A stretch of 64,000 nt of DNA, from the NCBI GenBank assembly GCA_002412715.1, contig DHVP01000006.1:43413-107412 (forward strand), in the 5' to 3' direction. Below the pieces are notes generated by a model, which did no database searches, was not told the origin of the DNA, and worked only from the letters and a program-made list of their open reading frames with translations. This DNA comes from Deltaproteobacteria bacterium UBA5205. GTDB taxonomy: Bacteria > Desulfobacterota > Syntrophorhabdia > Syntrophorhabdales > Syntrophorhabdaceae. Position 1 is the stretch's first letter; each line of letters opens with the position of its first letter. Shown piece after piece: positions 53,058-60,363 of the stretch. The position numbers were made by a program, and so were the translations under genes.

Positions 53058-53951
53058 TTACGTTACAGCCGCCAGCAGCTCGCCTACCCTCGACTCGTTG
53101 CCGCCGGAAAGGATGTGGACACCTTTAAGTCCCGGAAGTCCTTTGAGTTCATTTATAGTCTCAGCGGCGATGCTGACGCCCTCTTTTTCCTGGGCCCCGG
53201 CGTTGCCGGCAGCCGTCAGCCGGTTGATAATTGTTTCAGGGATAATGAAATCGGTGTGAGTAGAAATCAATTCCACGGCCTGGGCGGCGCTCCTCAAAGG
53301 CAGGACACCGGCGAGGATTGCAGTCTTGCCGGCAAGCCCCGCATCGCCGACGGCTTTCAGCCAGGCCTTGAAATTATCGACATCAAATACGGCCTGCGTT
53401 TGAATAAAATCAGCACCCGCGGCTATTTTCTTACCCAGCCTTATGATATTCAGTTCAAGTGGTTTCAGGTCCGGGTTTGCGGCGGCGCCTATCAGCATGG
53501 CGAAGTCTCCCTGGATCTTCGTGCCGTCCGACAGGTGACCGCCGTTCATCTTCCTGACGATATCGATCAGTTGAATAGAATCAATGTCGAAGACGTTGGC
53601 TGATTCACCGCAGCCTATAAGAGTCTGGTGAAAGCCCGACAGGCACAGCACATTCCTGATGCCAAGATAGGCGGCTCCCAGCAGGTCGGATTGAAGAGCG
53701 ATGCGATTGCGGTCTCTCGTCACTATTTGAAATACCGGCTCGATGCCGGCCTGACGTAAGGCGGCAGATGCGGCCAGGCTGGACATCGATACACCATAGT
53801 GGTTATCGGCCGTATTGACCGCCGTCAGGGCGGCGCTGCCGAAAATCTTCGGATCAATCGTCAACCCGGTGCCGGCGACCGGCAAATATTCGGCGGTAAA
53901 GATGAAGTCATTGCCGCTGATCTTGGCTGCTAACTTGCTATCAGGTTTCAT
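53058..53951 (-). CDS. metF: Methylenetetrahydrofolate reductase (MetF)
   Basis: A 297-residue FAD-dependent TIM-barrel enzyme interconverting methylene- and methyl-tetrahydrofolate. Blocks: FTAEYLPVAGTG at the N-terminus (with the catalytic acid), NTADNHYGVSM, QIVTRDRNRIALQSDLLGA (in parts), NVLCLSGF and FIQTQAVFDVDNF. It is the short class without a C-terminal regulatory domain, which in acetogens works with MetV. AAGGAG lies 8 nt before the ATG. Located second in the Hdr operon. Confidence 0.92.
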   Translation of the reverse strand: MKPDSKLAAKISGNDFIFTAEYLPVAGTGLTIDPKIFGSAALTAVNTADNHYGVSMSSLAASAALRQAGIEPVFQIVTRDRNRIALQSDLLGAAYLGIRNVLCLSGFHQTLIGCGESANVFDIDSIQLIDIVRKMNGGHLSDGTKIQGDFAMLIGAAANPDLKPLELNIIRLGKKIAAGADFIQTQAVFDVDNFKAWLKAVGDAGLAGKTAILAGVLPLRSAAQAVELISTHTDFIIPETIINRLTAAGNAGAQEKEGVSIAAETINELKGLPGLKGVHILSGGNESRVGELLAAVT

Positions 53952-53969
53952 ACCCTGTACTCCTTGGCG

Positions 53970-54398
53970 TTAGACTGACGAAGAACTGTCGACCCCATTG
54001 ACCGCGGTGTTCTGAACCATTGTCTTAATCTGAAGTCGGAAATCTTCTAATTTATGGATAACTCCCGCAATGCCCTCATCATCCATCTGAATCACCCTGG
54101 TCCGGCCCTTTCCGAGCCCAGCTTCCTGCAGCAATTCGTCGACGGCATGCGCCCGTTTTCTGGCCCGCATATTACCTTCCATGTAACGGCATTCGCCTTC
54201 TTTGCATATCATGATGACGGCGCCGTCCGCGCCGGTCTCGAATGCCTTGGTCAGGTACAGAATGTCCAGTTTTCCGGAACAGGGCAGAGAGACCATTTTA
54301 ATTTCATCATCCTGCCGGGAACAGCCGCGCATCAGTTCTTTCTGATCGTAGCTCGTCGCACAATGAAAGAGATATATTCTAGGAATGTGGTTATTCAA
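53970..54398 (-). CDS. mvhD: MvhD-like hydrogenase iron-sulfur subunit (copy 2)
   Basis: A 142-residue MvhD paralogue, first gene of the Hdr/MetF/GOGAT operon. Blocks: YLFHCATSYDQKELMRG, MVSLPCSGKLDILY, FETGADGAVIMICKEGECRYMEGN (in parts). The N-terminal cysteine pattern differs from copy 1, so its cluster may be altered. TTG start 8 nt after AAAGGTGG. A 14-codon ORF ends just before this ribosome site. Confidence 0.88.
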   Translation of the reverse strand: MNNHIPRIYLFHCATSYDQKELMRGCSRQDDEIKMVSLPCSGKLDILYLTKAFETGADGAVIMICKEGECRYMEGNMRARKRAHAVDELLQEAGLGKGRTRVIQMDDEGIAGVIHKLEDFRLQIKTMVQNTAVNGVDSSSSV

Positions 54399-54410
54399 AG
54401 GCGGCCACCT

Positions 54411-54455
54411 TTACCTGTCGTTAATGGAGCCGCTTCGGTAACTTTGCCGTAGCAT
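54411..54455 (-). CDS. Short upstream ORF (14 codons) in the leader of the Hdr operon
   Basis: GAAGGAG, 5 nt before an ATG, opens a 14-residue ORF (MLRQSYRSGSINDR) whose TAA overlaps the ribosome site of mvhD2. It could couple translation to mvhD2 or act as a leader peptide. Evidence is position and the strong ribosome site only. Confidence 0.35.
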   Translation of the reverse strand: MLRQSYRSGSINDR

Positions 54456-54588
54456 GCGGACTCCTTCAGTTCTCTATGTACCGGTATACTACTATTCACC
54501 TCATGTTCCGCCGGTTGACAGCCATCCTTGCTCAAGGTCGGCAGGCCGTCTGCAGGAGAATAGAAGATTACCCTGTCTCTGACTAAGT

Positions 54589-54661
54589 GAACGACATTGT
54601 TCGATGTTTTACAGAACCCCTCGGAGGTCGTTGAGGGAATAGCACGTCGATGTGCCCGTAC
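54589..54661 (-). ncRNA. Conserved structured leader, copy 1 (upstream of the Hdr operon)
   Basis: On the minus strand, just after the promoter at 54662-54690, three small hairpins follow: GCAC/GTGC, CCCTC/GAGGG and GAAC/GTTC. A 23-nt core is identical to copy 2 at 55931-55953, and the flanks are about 70% identical with stem bases kept. The gap 54399-54735 holds only this element, the promoter and the short upstream ORF. Confidence 0.55.
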
Positions 54662-54690
54662 AGCATAATCTACTCGACTTGATTTTACAA
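54662..54690 (-). promoter_or_regulatory. Sigma-70 promoter of the Hdr/MetF/GOGAT operon
   Basis: Minus strand TTGTAA (54690-54685), 17-nt spacer, TATGCT (54667-54662). Start of transcription near 54655. The same promoter type and spacing precede the second copy of the leader. Confidence 0.65.
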
Positions 54691-54735
54691 GCGTAAATTT
54701 GGACGCGTTCCGGATCATACGCACCTTCTCCCCGA

Positions 54736-55521
54736 TCATCTCTCGCACGGCCTCCACCAGTCTTCCTGTCGCTGTTCCGGCCATGAGCCTTCATCCATGA
54801 ACCTGGCTACGACTTTCCGGGATTGCAGGGAAGATTCAACGATTCTCTTAAAGTTCGTGATTACTCTTTTCCCCTGATCGGCAAAGCTTCCCAGGATCTT
54901 CTTGCCGTCGCGGATGATCCTGGCCACGTCGATCCCTCTTTCATTTTGCATCCAGGCCTCGACCATCTCCGGGGTTACCTCGATGTGGAACTGAAGGCCG
55001 TAGGCACAGTGCCCAACCTTGAACGCCTGGTTGGGACAGACCCGGCCCTTTGCAAGAAGGACACCATCGTCGGGTACGTCGAAGGTGTCCTCGTGCCATT
55101 GGAAAACGGTCATATGCTGGGGATTACCCCTGAAAAGATTATCGTCCATACCTTCGCGGGTTTTCATCACGGTGGACCATCCGATCTCTTTTTTCGGGGA
55201 CCTCGTTATGCGGGCACCGCAGGTTTTCGCAACAAGCTGGGCACCAAGACATATCCCGAGGAGAGGCACTTCATCGATAAGGGCGCGCCTTACGAAAGAC
55301 TCTTCGTTCTTCAAAAAAGGGTACGCGTCTTCCTGGTAGACGTTCATGGGACCTCCCAGGATGACAATCCCACCGACATCGTCAAGGTCGTGGGGAAGGT
55401 TTGTCCCGGCTCCGGAGAGTTCCAGGACTTCTACGTTCCATCCGTCATCCAGGAAGAGATCCGCAATGTATCCGGGGCCTTCCTCTTCAACCTGTTTTAT
55501 GACAAGCAGTGTCTTTTCCAT
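54736..55521 (-). CDS. Class I glutamine amidotransferase domain protein
   Basis: A 261-residue stand-alone class I GATase. The nucleophile elbow is GICLGAQL, and the His-Glu pair lies in FHIEVTPEM; IVILGGPMNVYQED also fits the family. A C-terminal extension of about 70 residues is helical. It resembles the GMP-synthase glutaminase type found as free-standing proteins that hydrolyse glutamine or gamma-glutamyl amides. It lies 81 nt after the 81-residue gene at 55603, likely in the same transcript. Confidence 0.87.
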   Translation of the reverse strand: MEKTLLVIKQVEEEGPGYIADLFLDDGWNVEVLELSGAGTNLPHDLDDVGGIVILGGPMNVYQEDAYPFLKNEESFVRRALIDEVPLLGICLGAQLVAKTCGARITRSPKKEIGWSTVMKTREGMDDNLFRGNPQHMTVFQWHEDTFDVPDDGVLLAKGRVCPNQAFKVGHCAYGLQFHIEVTPEMVEAWMQNERGIDVARIIRDGKKILGSFADQGKRVITNFKRIVESSLQSRKVVARFMDEGSWPEQRQEDWWRPCER

Positions 55522-55602
55522 ATTGCTTCCCCTGTTGTCCCTCTACGTGCTTCCGGGGGGAAGTTGTGAGGGGGTTGGGTAGTAGTCCATCTCAATCCCG
55601 TA

Positions 55603-55848
55603 TCAGTCGCCGCTAAAGTACTTTCTGAGATATTCGAGCTGATAGTACAGCTTTTGAAAGCCGTCCTTCAGGTCGCCGTCACTGGGATCAATTTCCCACA
55701 ACGATCGAATGTCCTTAAGTGATTCCATGGCACTGCAAACGATACCGCCGAGTGCCGTATCGGCTACGCCCTCCATTTCACGGTCGAGAGAGCTAAGAGG
55801 AACAACCTTGACTATGGGAAAGTGTCTTAAACTGTCTGAATGGGCCAT
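55603..55848 (-). CDS. Small acidic protein of unknown function
   Basis: An 81-residue soluble protein starting MAHSDSLRHFPIVKVVPLSSL and ending in helical YYQLEYLRKYFSGD. GAGG lies 6 nt before the ATG. It is the first gene after copy 2 of the structured leader and precedes the amidotransferase. No family recognised. Confidence 0.6.
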   Translation of the reverse strand: MAHSDSLRHFPIVKVVPLSSLDREMEGVADTALGGIVCSAMESLKDIRSLWEIDPSDGDLKDGFQKLYYQLEYLRKYFSGD

Positions 55849-55905
55849 ACTGCACCTCACAAATACCTTTTCAGGCTTTTTAGTCCAAGACGTTGACTGG
55901 TTTTT

Positions 55906-55976
55906 GAACGGCTTTGTTCGCTTTTTGAAAACCCCTCGGAGGTCGTTGAGGGATCTGCACGTCAATGTACGCTTAT
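55906..55976 (-). ncRNA. Conserved structured leader, copy 2
   Basis: Same three-hairpin order as copy 1: GTAC/GTGC (a G-T pair replaces a C-G pair of copy 1), CCCTC/GAGGG followed by GTTTTC, and GAAC/GTTC with a different loop. The identical 23-nt core is at 55931-55953. The second hairpin plus T-run could act as a terminator in this copy. Confidence 0.55.
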
Positions 55977-56005
55977 AGTATAATGCAACACTTGGTTATT
56001 TACAA
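55977..56005 (-). promoter_or_regulatory. Sigma-70 promoter for the 81-aa gene and amidotransferase
   Basis: Minus strand TTGTAA (56005-56000), 17-nt spacer, TATACT (55982-55977); transcription start near 55970, about 120 nt before the ATG at 55848. Confidence 0.65.
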
Positions 56006-56125
56006 TAAAATTTTAGAGGTTAACAGGGAGAACGGTTTCAGGGGAAAAACCCTTTACCGTCCGGTGATTCAGTGTGTCTCTCGCCTTTCCTGGAGCTGGG
56101 CCTTGACACCCGGAAGTTTCTTCTC

Positions 56126-57478
56126 CTATTCCAGGATCGTATAGGCGTTCTCATGATGCTGGGTGAGGTCAAGGCCTACGATCTCGTCCTTCTCCTTTAC
56201 ACGCACCTTCATGACGATGTCGATGACCTTGTAAATGATGAAGCTGGCGGCGAAACTGTAAGCGATGGTCACCGCGGCGGCGATAGCCTGAATGAGAAAC
56301 TGTTTCGGATTTCCGAAAAAGAGACCGTCAGGGCCTGCGGGATTGATCGCCTTCGAGGCGAACAGCCCGGCCGCGAGTGTGCCCCAGATACCTCCCACGC
56401 AATGGACGCCGAAGACGTCGAGGGCATCGTCGTAACCGAATCGGGGCTTTATGACCGACACGGCGACATAGCAGAATACACTGACAAGAACACCTATGAT
56501 GATCGCCGAAAAGGCGCTCACATATCCGGCTGCCGGCGTGATGGCCGCAAGCCCGCCCACCGCGCCGGTGACCGTTCCGAGCACCGTCGGTTTCCTGTTG
56601 AATATCCAGTCGAGAAGGGCCCAGCTCAACCCTGCGGCGGCGCCCGCGGTATTGGTCACCACAAAGGCATTGACGGCCACTGCGTTCGCGCCCAGGGAAC
56701 TGCCGGCATTGAAGCCGAACCATCCGAACCACAGAAGACCGGTGCCAAGGATGGTGAAGGGCAGATTGTGAGGAAGGATTGCCTTGCTCCCTCCATTCCT
56801 CTTGCCTATGAAGATCGCCGTCATGAGGGCGGCTATACCGGCATTGATATGGACAACGATCCCGCCCGCAAAGTCTATGGCCCCCAGTTCCTTAAGCCAC
56901 CCTCCGGCACCCCACACCCAATGGCAGACAGGATCGTAGACAAAGGTCGCCCACAGGATCGTAAAGACAACGAAGGCGGAGAACTTCATCCGCTCGGCGA
57001 AGGCCCCGATGATGAGCGCGGGAGTAATGATAGCGAACATCATCTGGAACGCCATGAAAAGCTGGTGAGGGATGGTCGCCGCGTAATCGGCGTAGGGTGT
57101 AAATCCCACCCCCTTTAAACCGATCCATTGAAGACCTCCCCAGAACCCCCTGGCCGGGCCGAAGGAAAGGCTGTAGCCATAGAGAACCCACTGGATACTT
57201 ATGACGCACAGTACCACGATACACTGCATGAGAATGCCCAGAACGTTCTTCCTTCCCACCATGCCGCCGTAAAAGAACGCCAGCCCCGGGGTCATGAACA
57301 TGACGAGGGCCGTTGATATAAGCACCCACGAGGTGTCACCGGTATCGATCCCGTGCAGGCTTCGCGTCTGCCCGGCGGGGTGCGGCTGACCCACCGCCTC
57401 ACGGCCGTCCTGGCCGAAGACAAGAAAAGCACAACCGACAAAAATCACCACCATGATCAAAACCGCGATCTTCTTCAT
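56126..57478 (-). CDS. amt: Ammonium transporter (Amt), copy 1
   Basis: A 450-residue Amt/Rh channel: signal-like N-terminus, then 11 membrane helices. Signatures: DTGDTSWVLISTALVMFMTPGLAFFYGG (in parts), FAERMKFSAF, FVYDPVCHWVWG, VHINAGIAAL, FGVHCVGGIWGTL with the pore histidines. The C-terminus (KEKDEIVGLDLTQHHENAYTI) is the PII-contacting tail. Nearly identical to copy 2. The ATG at 57478 follows GGAGGG; a sigma-54-type promoter lies about 70 nt upstream. Confidence 0.95.
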   Translation of the reverse strand: MKKIAVLIMVVIFVGCAFLVFGQDGREAVGQPHPAGQTRSLHGIDTGDTSWVLISTALVMFMTPGLAFFYGGMVGRKNVLGILMQCIVVLCVISIQWVLYGYSLSFGPARGFWGGLQWIGLKGVGFTPYADYAATIPHQLFMAFQMMFAIITPALIIGAFAERMKFSAFVVFTILWATFVYDPVCHWVWGAGGWLKELGAIDFAGGIVVHINAGIAALMTAIFIGKRNGGSKAILPHNLPFTILGTGLLWFGWFGFNAGSSLGANAVAVNAFVVTNTAGAAAGLSWALLDWIFNRKPTVLGTVTGAVGGLAAITPAAGYVSAFSAIIIGVLVSVFCYVAVSVIKPRFGYDDALDVFGVHCVGGIWGTLAAGLFASKAINPAGPDGLFFGNPKQFLIQAIAAAVTIAYSFAASFIIYKVIDIVMKVRVKEKDEIVGLDLTQHHENAYTILE

Positions 57479-57545
57479 AGAGCCCTCCGTGGACCTTACC
57501 CGTACGAACACCCCGAAAACGTAAAGGATATCGACTGTTTTATTC

Positions 57546-57562
57546 CGCAAAACCTCTGCCGG
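57546..57562 (-). promoter_or_regulatory. Sigma-54-type promoter upstream of amt copy 1
   Basis: On the minus strand CCGGCA, 6 nt, TTTTGCGG: GG (57560-57559) and GC (57548-57547) are exactly 10 nt apart, as in the -24/-12 consensus TGGCAC-N5-TTGC. Transcription would start near 57535, some 57 nt before the ATG. NtrC-type control is expected for amt but no clear NtrC site is seen. Confidence 0.55.
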
Positions 57563-57567
57563 ACCAT

Positions 57568-57601
57568 AAAAAAAGGCATTCCCGGTAATGGGAACGCCTT
57601 T
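57568..57601 (-). terminator. Intrinsic terminator after glnB / before amt copy 1
   Basis: On the minus strand AAAGGC, TTCCC, loop, GGGAA, GCC form an 11-bp stem with one mismatch, followed by TTTTTTT. It separates the amt2-glnB unit from the amt1 promoter. Confidence 0.85.
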
Positions 57602-57660
57602 GTGCGCAACACATCAATGTGCCTGTCCTTAAAAAGTCAGAAAGGCACGAAACTGGTAAC

Positions 57661-57755
57661 CAATGAAAAGGGGTTAGGGGTAATAGGTTATGGGTAATAG
57701 GGAAGAAAAATTAATTTTTCCCATGACCTATGGCCCATCACCCATTGCCCGTCTC
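57661..57755. repeat. Intergenic inverted-repeat element (copy 3)
   Basis: Left arm around GGTAATAGGTTATGGGTAATAGG (57679-57702, written here in two overlapping parts), an A/T-rich centre with AAAAATTAATTTTT, and a right arm with CCCATGACCTATGGCCCATC. It resembles the arms at 8990-9190 and 15851-16013 and ends 15 nt before the glnB stop. With the terminator and sigma-54 site it accounts for the gap 57479-57770. Confidence 0.5.
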
Positions 57756-57770
57756 TTTTTACCTGTCTCT

Positions 57771-58112
57771 CTATCCTATCGCCACTCCTCCTCTCTCTTC
57801 CGTCCTTATGCGGACGCATTCCACAAGGTCGAGGACAAAGATCTTACCGTCGCCTGTCTCGCCGGTCTGGGCGCCTTTGATGATTGCCCGGATCGTCTTT
57901 TCCACGTAGTCTTCGTTGACGGCTATCTCGAGACGTATCTTCCTCAGGAGATTGCCCATCTCCTTGATGCCGCGGTAGACCTCGGCGACACCCATCTGCC
58001 GCCCGTGACCAAGGACTTCATTGACGGTAATGAGGTTCACATCCTCTTTATAAAGCTCCTGTTTTACGGACTCGAGCCTGTCCGGTTGTATGATGGCTAT
58101 GATGAGTTTCAT
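57771..58112 (-). CDS. glnB: PII nitrogen regulatory protein (GlnB/GlnK type) lacking Tyr51
   Basis: A 113-residue PII trimer subunit that senses ATP/ADP and 2-oxoglutarate and gates Amt. B-loop TGETGDGKIFVLDL and C-terminal RIRTEERG are intact. In the T-loop, ungapped alignment with E. coli GlnB puts Glu51 at the uridylylated tyrosine; Tyr46 is kept in VYRG. So control by uridylylation is unlikely. ATG 6 nt after AGGAGGG, 12 nt after amt copy 2, hence cotranscribed. Confidence 0.93.
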   Translation of the reverse strand: MKLIIAIIQPDRLESVKQELYKEDVNLITVNEVLGHGRQMGVAEVYRGIKEMGNLLRKIRLEIAVNEDYVEKTIRAIIKGAQTGETGDGKIFVLDLVECVRIRTEERGGVAIG

Positions 58113-58124
58113 AATTATCCCTCC

Positions 58125-59477
58125 TTACTCAAGGATCGTGTATGCTTTTTCGTGGTGCTGGGTCAGGTCGAGACCCACGATCTCGTCCTTCTCCTTTACG
58201 CGCACCTTTATGACGATGTCGATGACTTTGTAGATGATGAAACTGGCCACAAAACTATAGGCAACGGTCACCGCGGTGGCAATCAGCTGAATGAGAAACT
58301 GTTTCGGGTTTCCGAAGAAGAGTCCGTCGGCGCCTGCGGGGTTCACCGCTTTCGAGGCAAAAAGCCCTGTTGCGAGTGCCCCCCAGATACCTCCCACACA
58401 GTGGACGCCGAAGACGTCCAGGGCATCATCATAACCGAATTTCGGTTTGATATAGGCGACGGCGAAATAACAGAAGATGCTGACGAATATGCCGATCAGG
58501 ATCGAAGATACAGCGCTGACGAATCCCGCCGCCGGGGTTATGGCCACAAGGCCGGCAACAGCCCCGGTAGCCATGCCGAGCATGGTCGGCTTCTTGTTGA
58601 ATATCCAGTCGAGAAGCGCCCAGGTCATGCCTGCCGTGGCGGCGGCAGTATTGGTCACGACAAACGCATTGACTGCGATACCGTTCGCCCCCAGGGAACT
58701 GCCCGCGTTGAACCCGAACCATCCGAACCACAGGAGCGCCGTACCGAGGATCGTGAAGGGCAGGTTGTGAGGAAGGATAGAGTGGCTGTTGGTGCCTTTG
58801 CGCTTTCCGATAAAGATGGCCGTCATGAACGCGGCGATCCCGGCATTGATATGCACGACCGTTCCCCCGGCAAAATCAAGGGCGCCAAGTTCCCTGAGCC
58901 ATCCCCCTATTCCCCAGACCCAGTGACACACAGGGTCGTACACGAAGGTCGCCCACAGGATCGTAAAAAGTACGAACGCGGAGAACTTCATCCTCTCGGC
59001 GAATGCCCCGATGATGAGCGCGGGGGTAATAATCGCAAACATCATCTGGAACGCCATGAAAAGCTGGTGAGGGATCGTGGCCGCATAATCGGCGTAAGGG
59101 GCAAGGCCTACCCCTTTAAGACCCAGCCACTCGAAACCTCCCCAGAAACCCTTGCCCGGCCCAAAGGACAGGCTGTAGCCGAACAGAACCCATTGAACGC
59201 TGACAAGGCAGAGGATCGTAAAACACTGCATAAGGATACCCAGGACGTTCTTCTTTCCCACCATCCCGCCGTAAAAGAATGCGAGGCCGGGCGTCATGAG
59301 CATGACAAGAGCTGTCGCAACGATAAGCCATGCCGTATCACCCGTGTCGACCGCGGGGACCGCCTGTGCCGCGGCCGCCTGCCCGGTCCCCTGCCCGCTT
59401 TCACCCTGTGCGTAGACGACCCCCGCCGGCATCGCGAACAGAAAGAACAGTACAAGTACGACAAGAAATCTTTTCAC
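58125..59477 (-). CDS. amt: Ammonium transporter (Amt), copy 2
   Basis: A 450-residue Amt with a cleavable-looking signal (ending VVYA) and 11 membrane helices, highly similar to copy 1 through the whole membrane part and the C-terminal tail; the N-terminal 40 residues differ. FVYDPVCHWVWG and FGVHCVGGIWGAL carry the pore residues. GTG start 7 nt after AGGAGGTG. Followed by glnB. A terminator-like hairpin ends about 8 nt before its ribosome site. Confidence 0.95.
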   Translation of the reverse strand: MKRFLVVLVLFFLFAMPAGVVYAQGESGQGTGQAAAAQAVPAVDTGDTAWLIVATALVMLMTPGLAFFYGGMVGKKNVLGILMQCFTILCLVSVQWVLFGYSLSFGPGKGFWGGFEWLGLKGVGLAPYADYAATIPHQLFMAFQMMFAIITPALIIGAFAERMKFSAFVLFTILWATFVYDPVCHWVWGIGGWLRELGALDFAGGTVVHINAGIAAFMTAIFIGKRKGTNSHSILPHNLPFTILGTALLWFGWFGFNAGSSLGANGIAVNAFVVTNTAAATAGMTWALLDWIFNKKPTMLGMATGAVAGLVAITPAAGFVSAVSSILIGIFVSIFCYFAVAYIKPKFGYDDALDVFGVHCVGGIWGALATGLFASKAVNPAGADGLFFGNPKQFLIQLIATAVTVAYSFVASFIIYKVIDIVIKVRVKEKDEIVGLDLTQHHEKAYTILE

Positions 59478-59490
59478 CTTACACCTCCTG

Positions 59491-59539
59491 GATTAAATAC
59501 AAAAGGCGTCCCGGACCCGCTTTGGGTCCACGACGCCTT
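59491..59539 (-). terminator. Terminator-like hairpin in the leader of amt copy 2
   Basis: Minus strand AAGGCGTC + GGACCC pairs with GGGTCC + GACGCCTT (14 bp with a small internal loop), then TTTTGTATTT. It ends almost at the amt2 ribosome site, leaving no room for a promoter between them. Confidence 0.65.
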
Positions 59540-59562
59540 CGTCTGGTAACCATAAGAATGGA

Positions 59563-59593
59563 AATGGCGCTCCGGTTATTTCAGAACGCCATT
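59563..59593. terminator. Second hairpin, after the Yip1 gene
   Basis: AATGGCG (59563-59569) and CGCCATT (59587-59593), a 7-bp stem; T-rich on the plus side and TTTCCATTCTT on the minus side. Possible terminator of the Yip1 transcript. Confidence 0.45.
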
Positions 59594-59684
59594 GTTATTT
59601 TCACATCACTGTGACTGCTCAAGTCGATGAGCAGCGATACTCTATCAAGTATGAAAACCCGGCAAGTGGTAACCGGGGGGCTGC

Positions 59685-60272
59685 CTACGGCATCATCATC
59701 GGTCCCGAGGGAAGCACAAGGCGGGCAAGAACGTTGATGATCAGGGAAACGACAATACTGACGATTATAACGACAACGAAGTATCCCAGGGTCTTTTCCC
59801 TGGGCGTTTCCATAAGGATGGGCAGGCCCGTATACAGGAGGTATAAGCCGTAAAGCGAGGCCAGAAATGTAAGTATGGACAGCATGGGCAGGATCATGAA
59901 GATTCCGCCGATCCAGGCCGGCGTAAAGGAGAAGACGGCGACCTTCACGGCCGAAAGGATGTCCTTGCGGGAACTAAAGGAAGGCGCCAGGGCATCGATG
60001 ACGAATGCGACGACGTACACCCCGACAAGCGTCAGAACATAGGAGATAATGGCATGAATGATGCCGTACAGAAAGGGGATGCGAAAGTGAATTCCGAGCA
60101 TGGAAGTACCCATGAGAGACATCCCTATGAAGCCGGCGGCGGCGGGAATAATCGCAAGAATGGCGGCATAGGAGGTGAAGAGATCTTTGATCGTTGTCTG
60201 CTCCGCCTTGATTGTCTCCCACGTTTGCGTGGGTTTAAACATGATGCCTTTTGCCCGTTCAACCAGATTCAT
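59685..60272 (-). CDS. Yip1 family membrane protein
   Basis: A 195-residue protein with a cytosolic N-terminus (MNLVERAKGIMFKPTQTWETI) typical of bacterial Yip1-domain proteins and five membrane helices, including FAPAW-like FSFTPAWIGGIF and SLYGLYLLYTGLPILM. Function unknown. ATG after GAGGAGG. Stands between the symporter gene and amt copy 2 on the same strand. Confidence 0.87.
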   Translation of the reverse strand: MNLVERAKGIMFKPTQTWETIKAEQTTIKDLFTSYAAILAIIPAAAGFIGMSLMGTSMLGIHFRIPFLYGIIHAIISYVLTLVGVYVVAFVIDALAPSFSSRKDILSAVKVAVFSFTPAWIGGIFMILPMLSILTFLASLYGLYLLYTGLPILMETPREKTLGYFVVVIIVSIVVSLIINVLARLVLPSGPMMMP

Positions 60273-60363
60273 ACATCCTCCTCATCGTGTAGGTTTTTGC
60301 TTCCCTTTGTTTTTGCCGGTATACCGTAGGTTTTACCATATACCGGAAGTGTTCTACAAGTCT

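Noticed and set aside
54395..54784. Minus-strand frame of about 129 codons across the gap after the amidotransferase
   Set aside because: It runs through the promoter and structured leader and starts inside the amidotransferase gene; the leader and short upstream ORF explain the region better.
57690..59549. Long plus-strand open frame (about 619 codons) across glnB and amt copy 2
   Set aside because: It is antisense to two certain genes, its translation is low in hydrophobic structure and rich in D/E/R/H, and no ribosome site starts it. A similar frame at 56072-57118 mirrors amt copy 1.
60316..60346. CCGGTATA...TATACCGG hairpin between the symporter and Yip1 genes as a terminator
   Set aside because: No T-run follows on either strand; it may be an operator but nothing else supports that.
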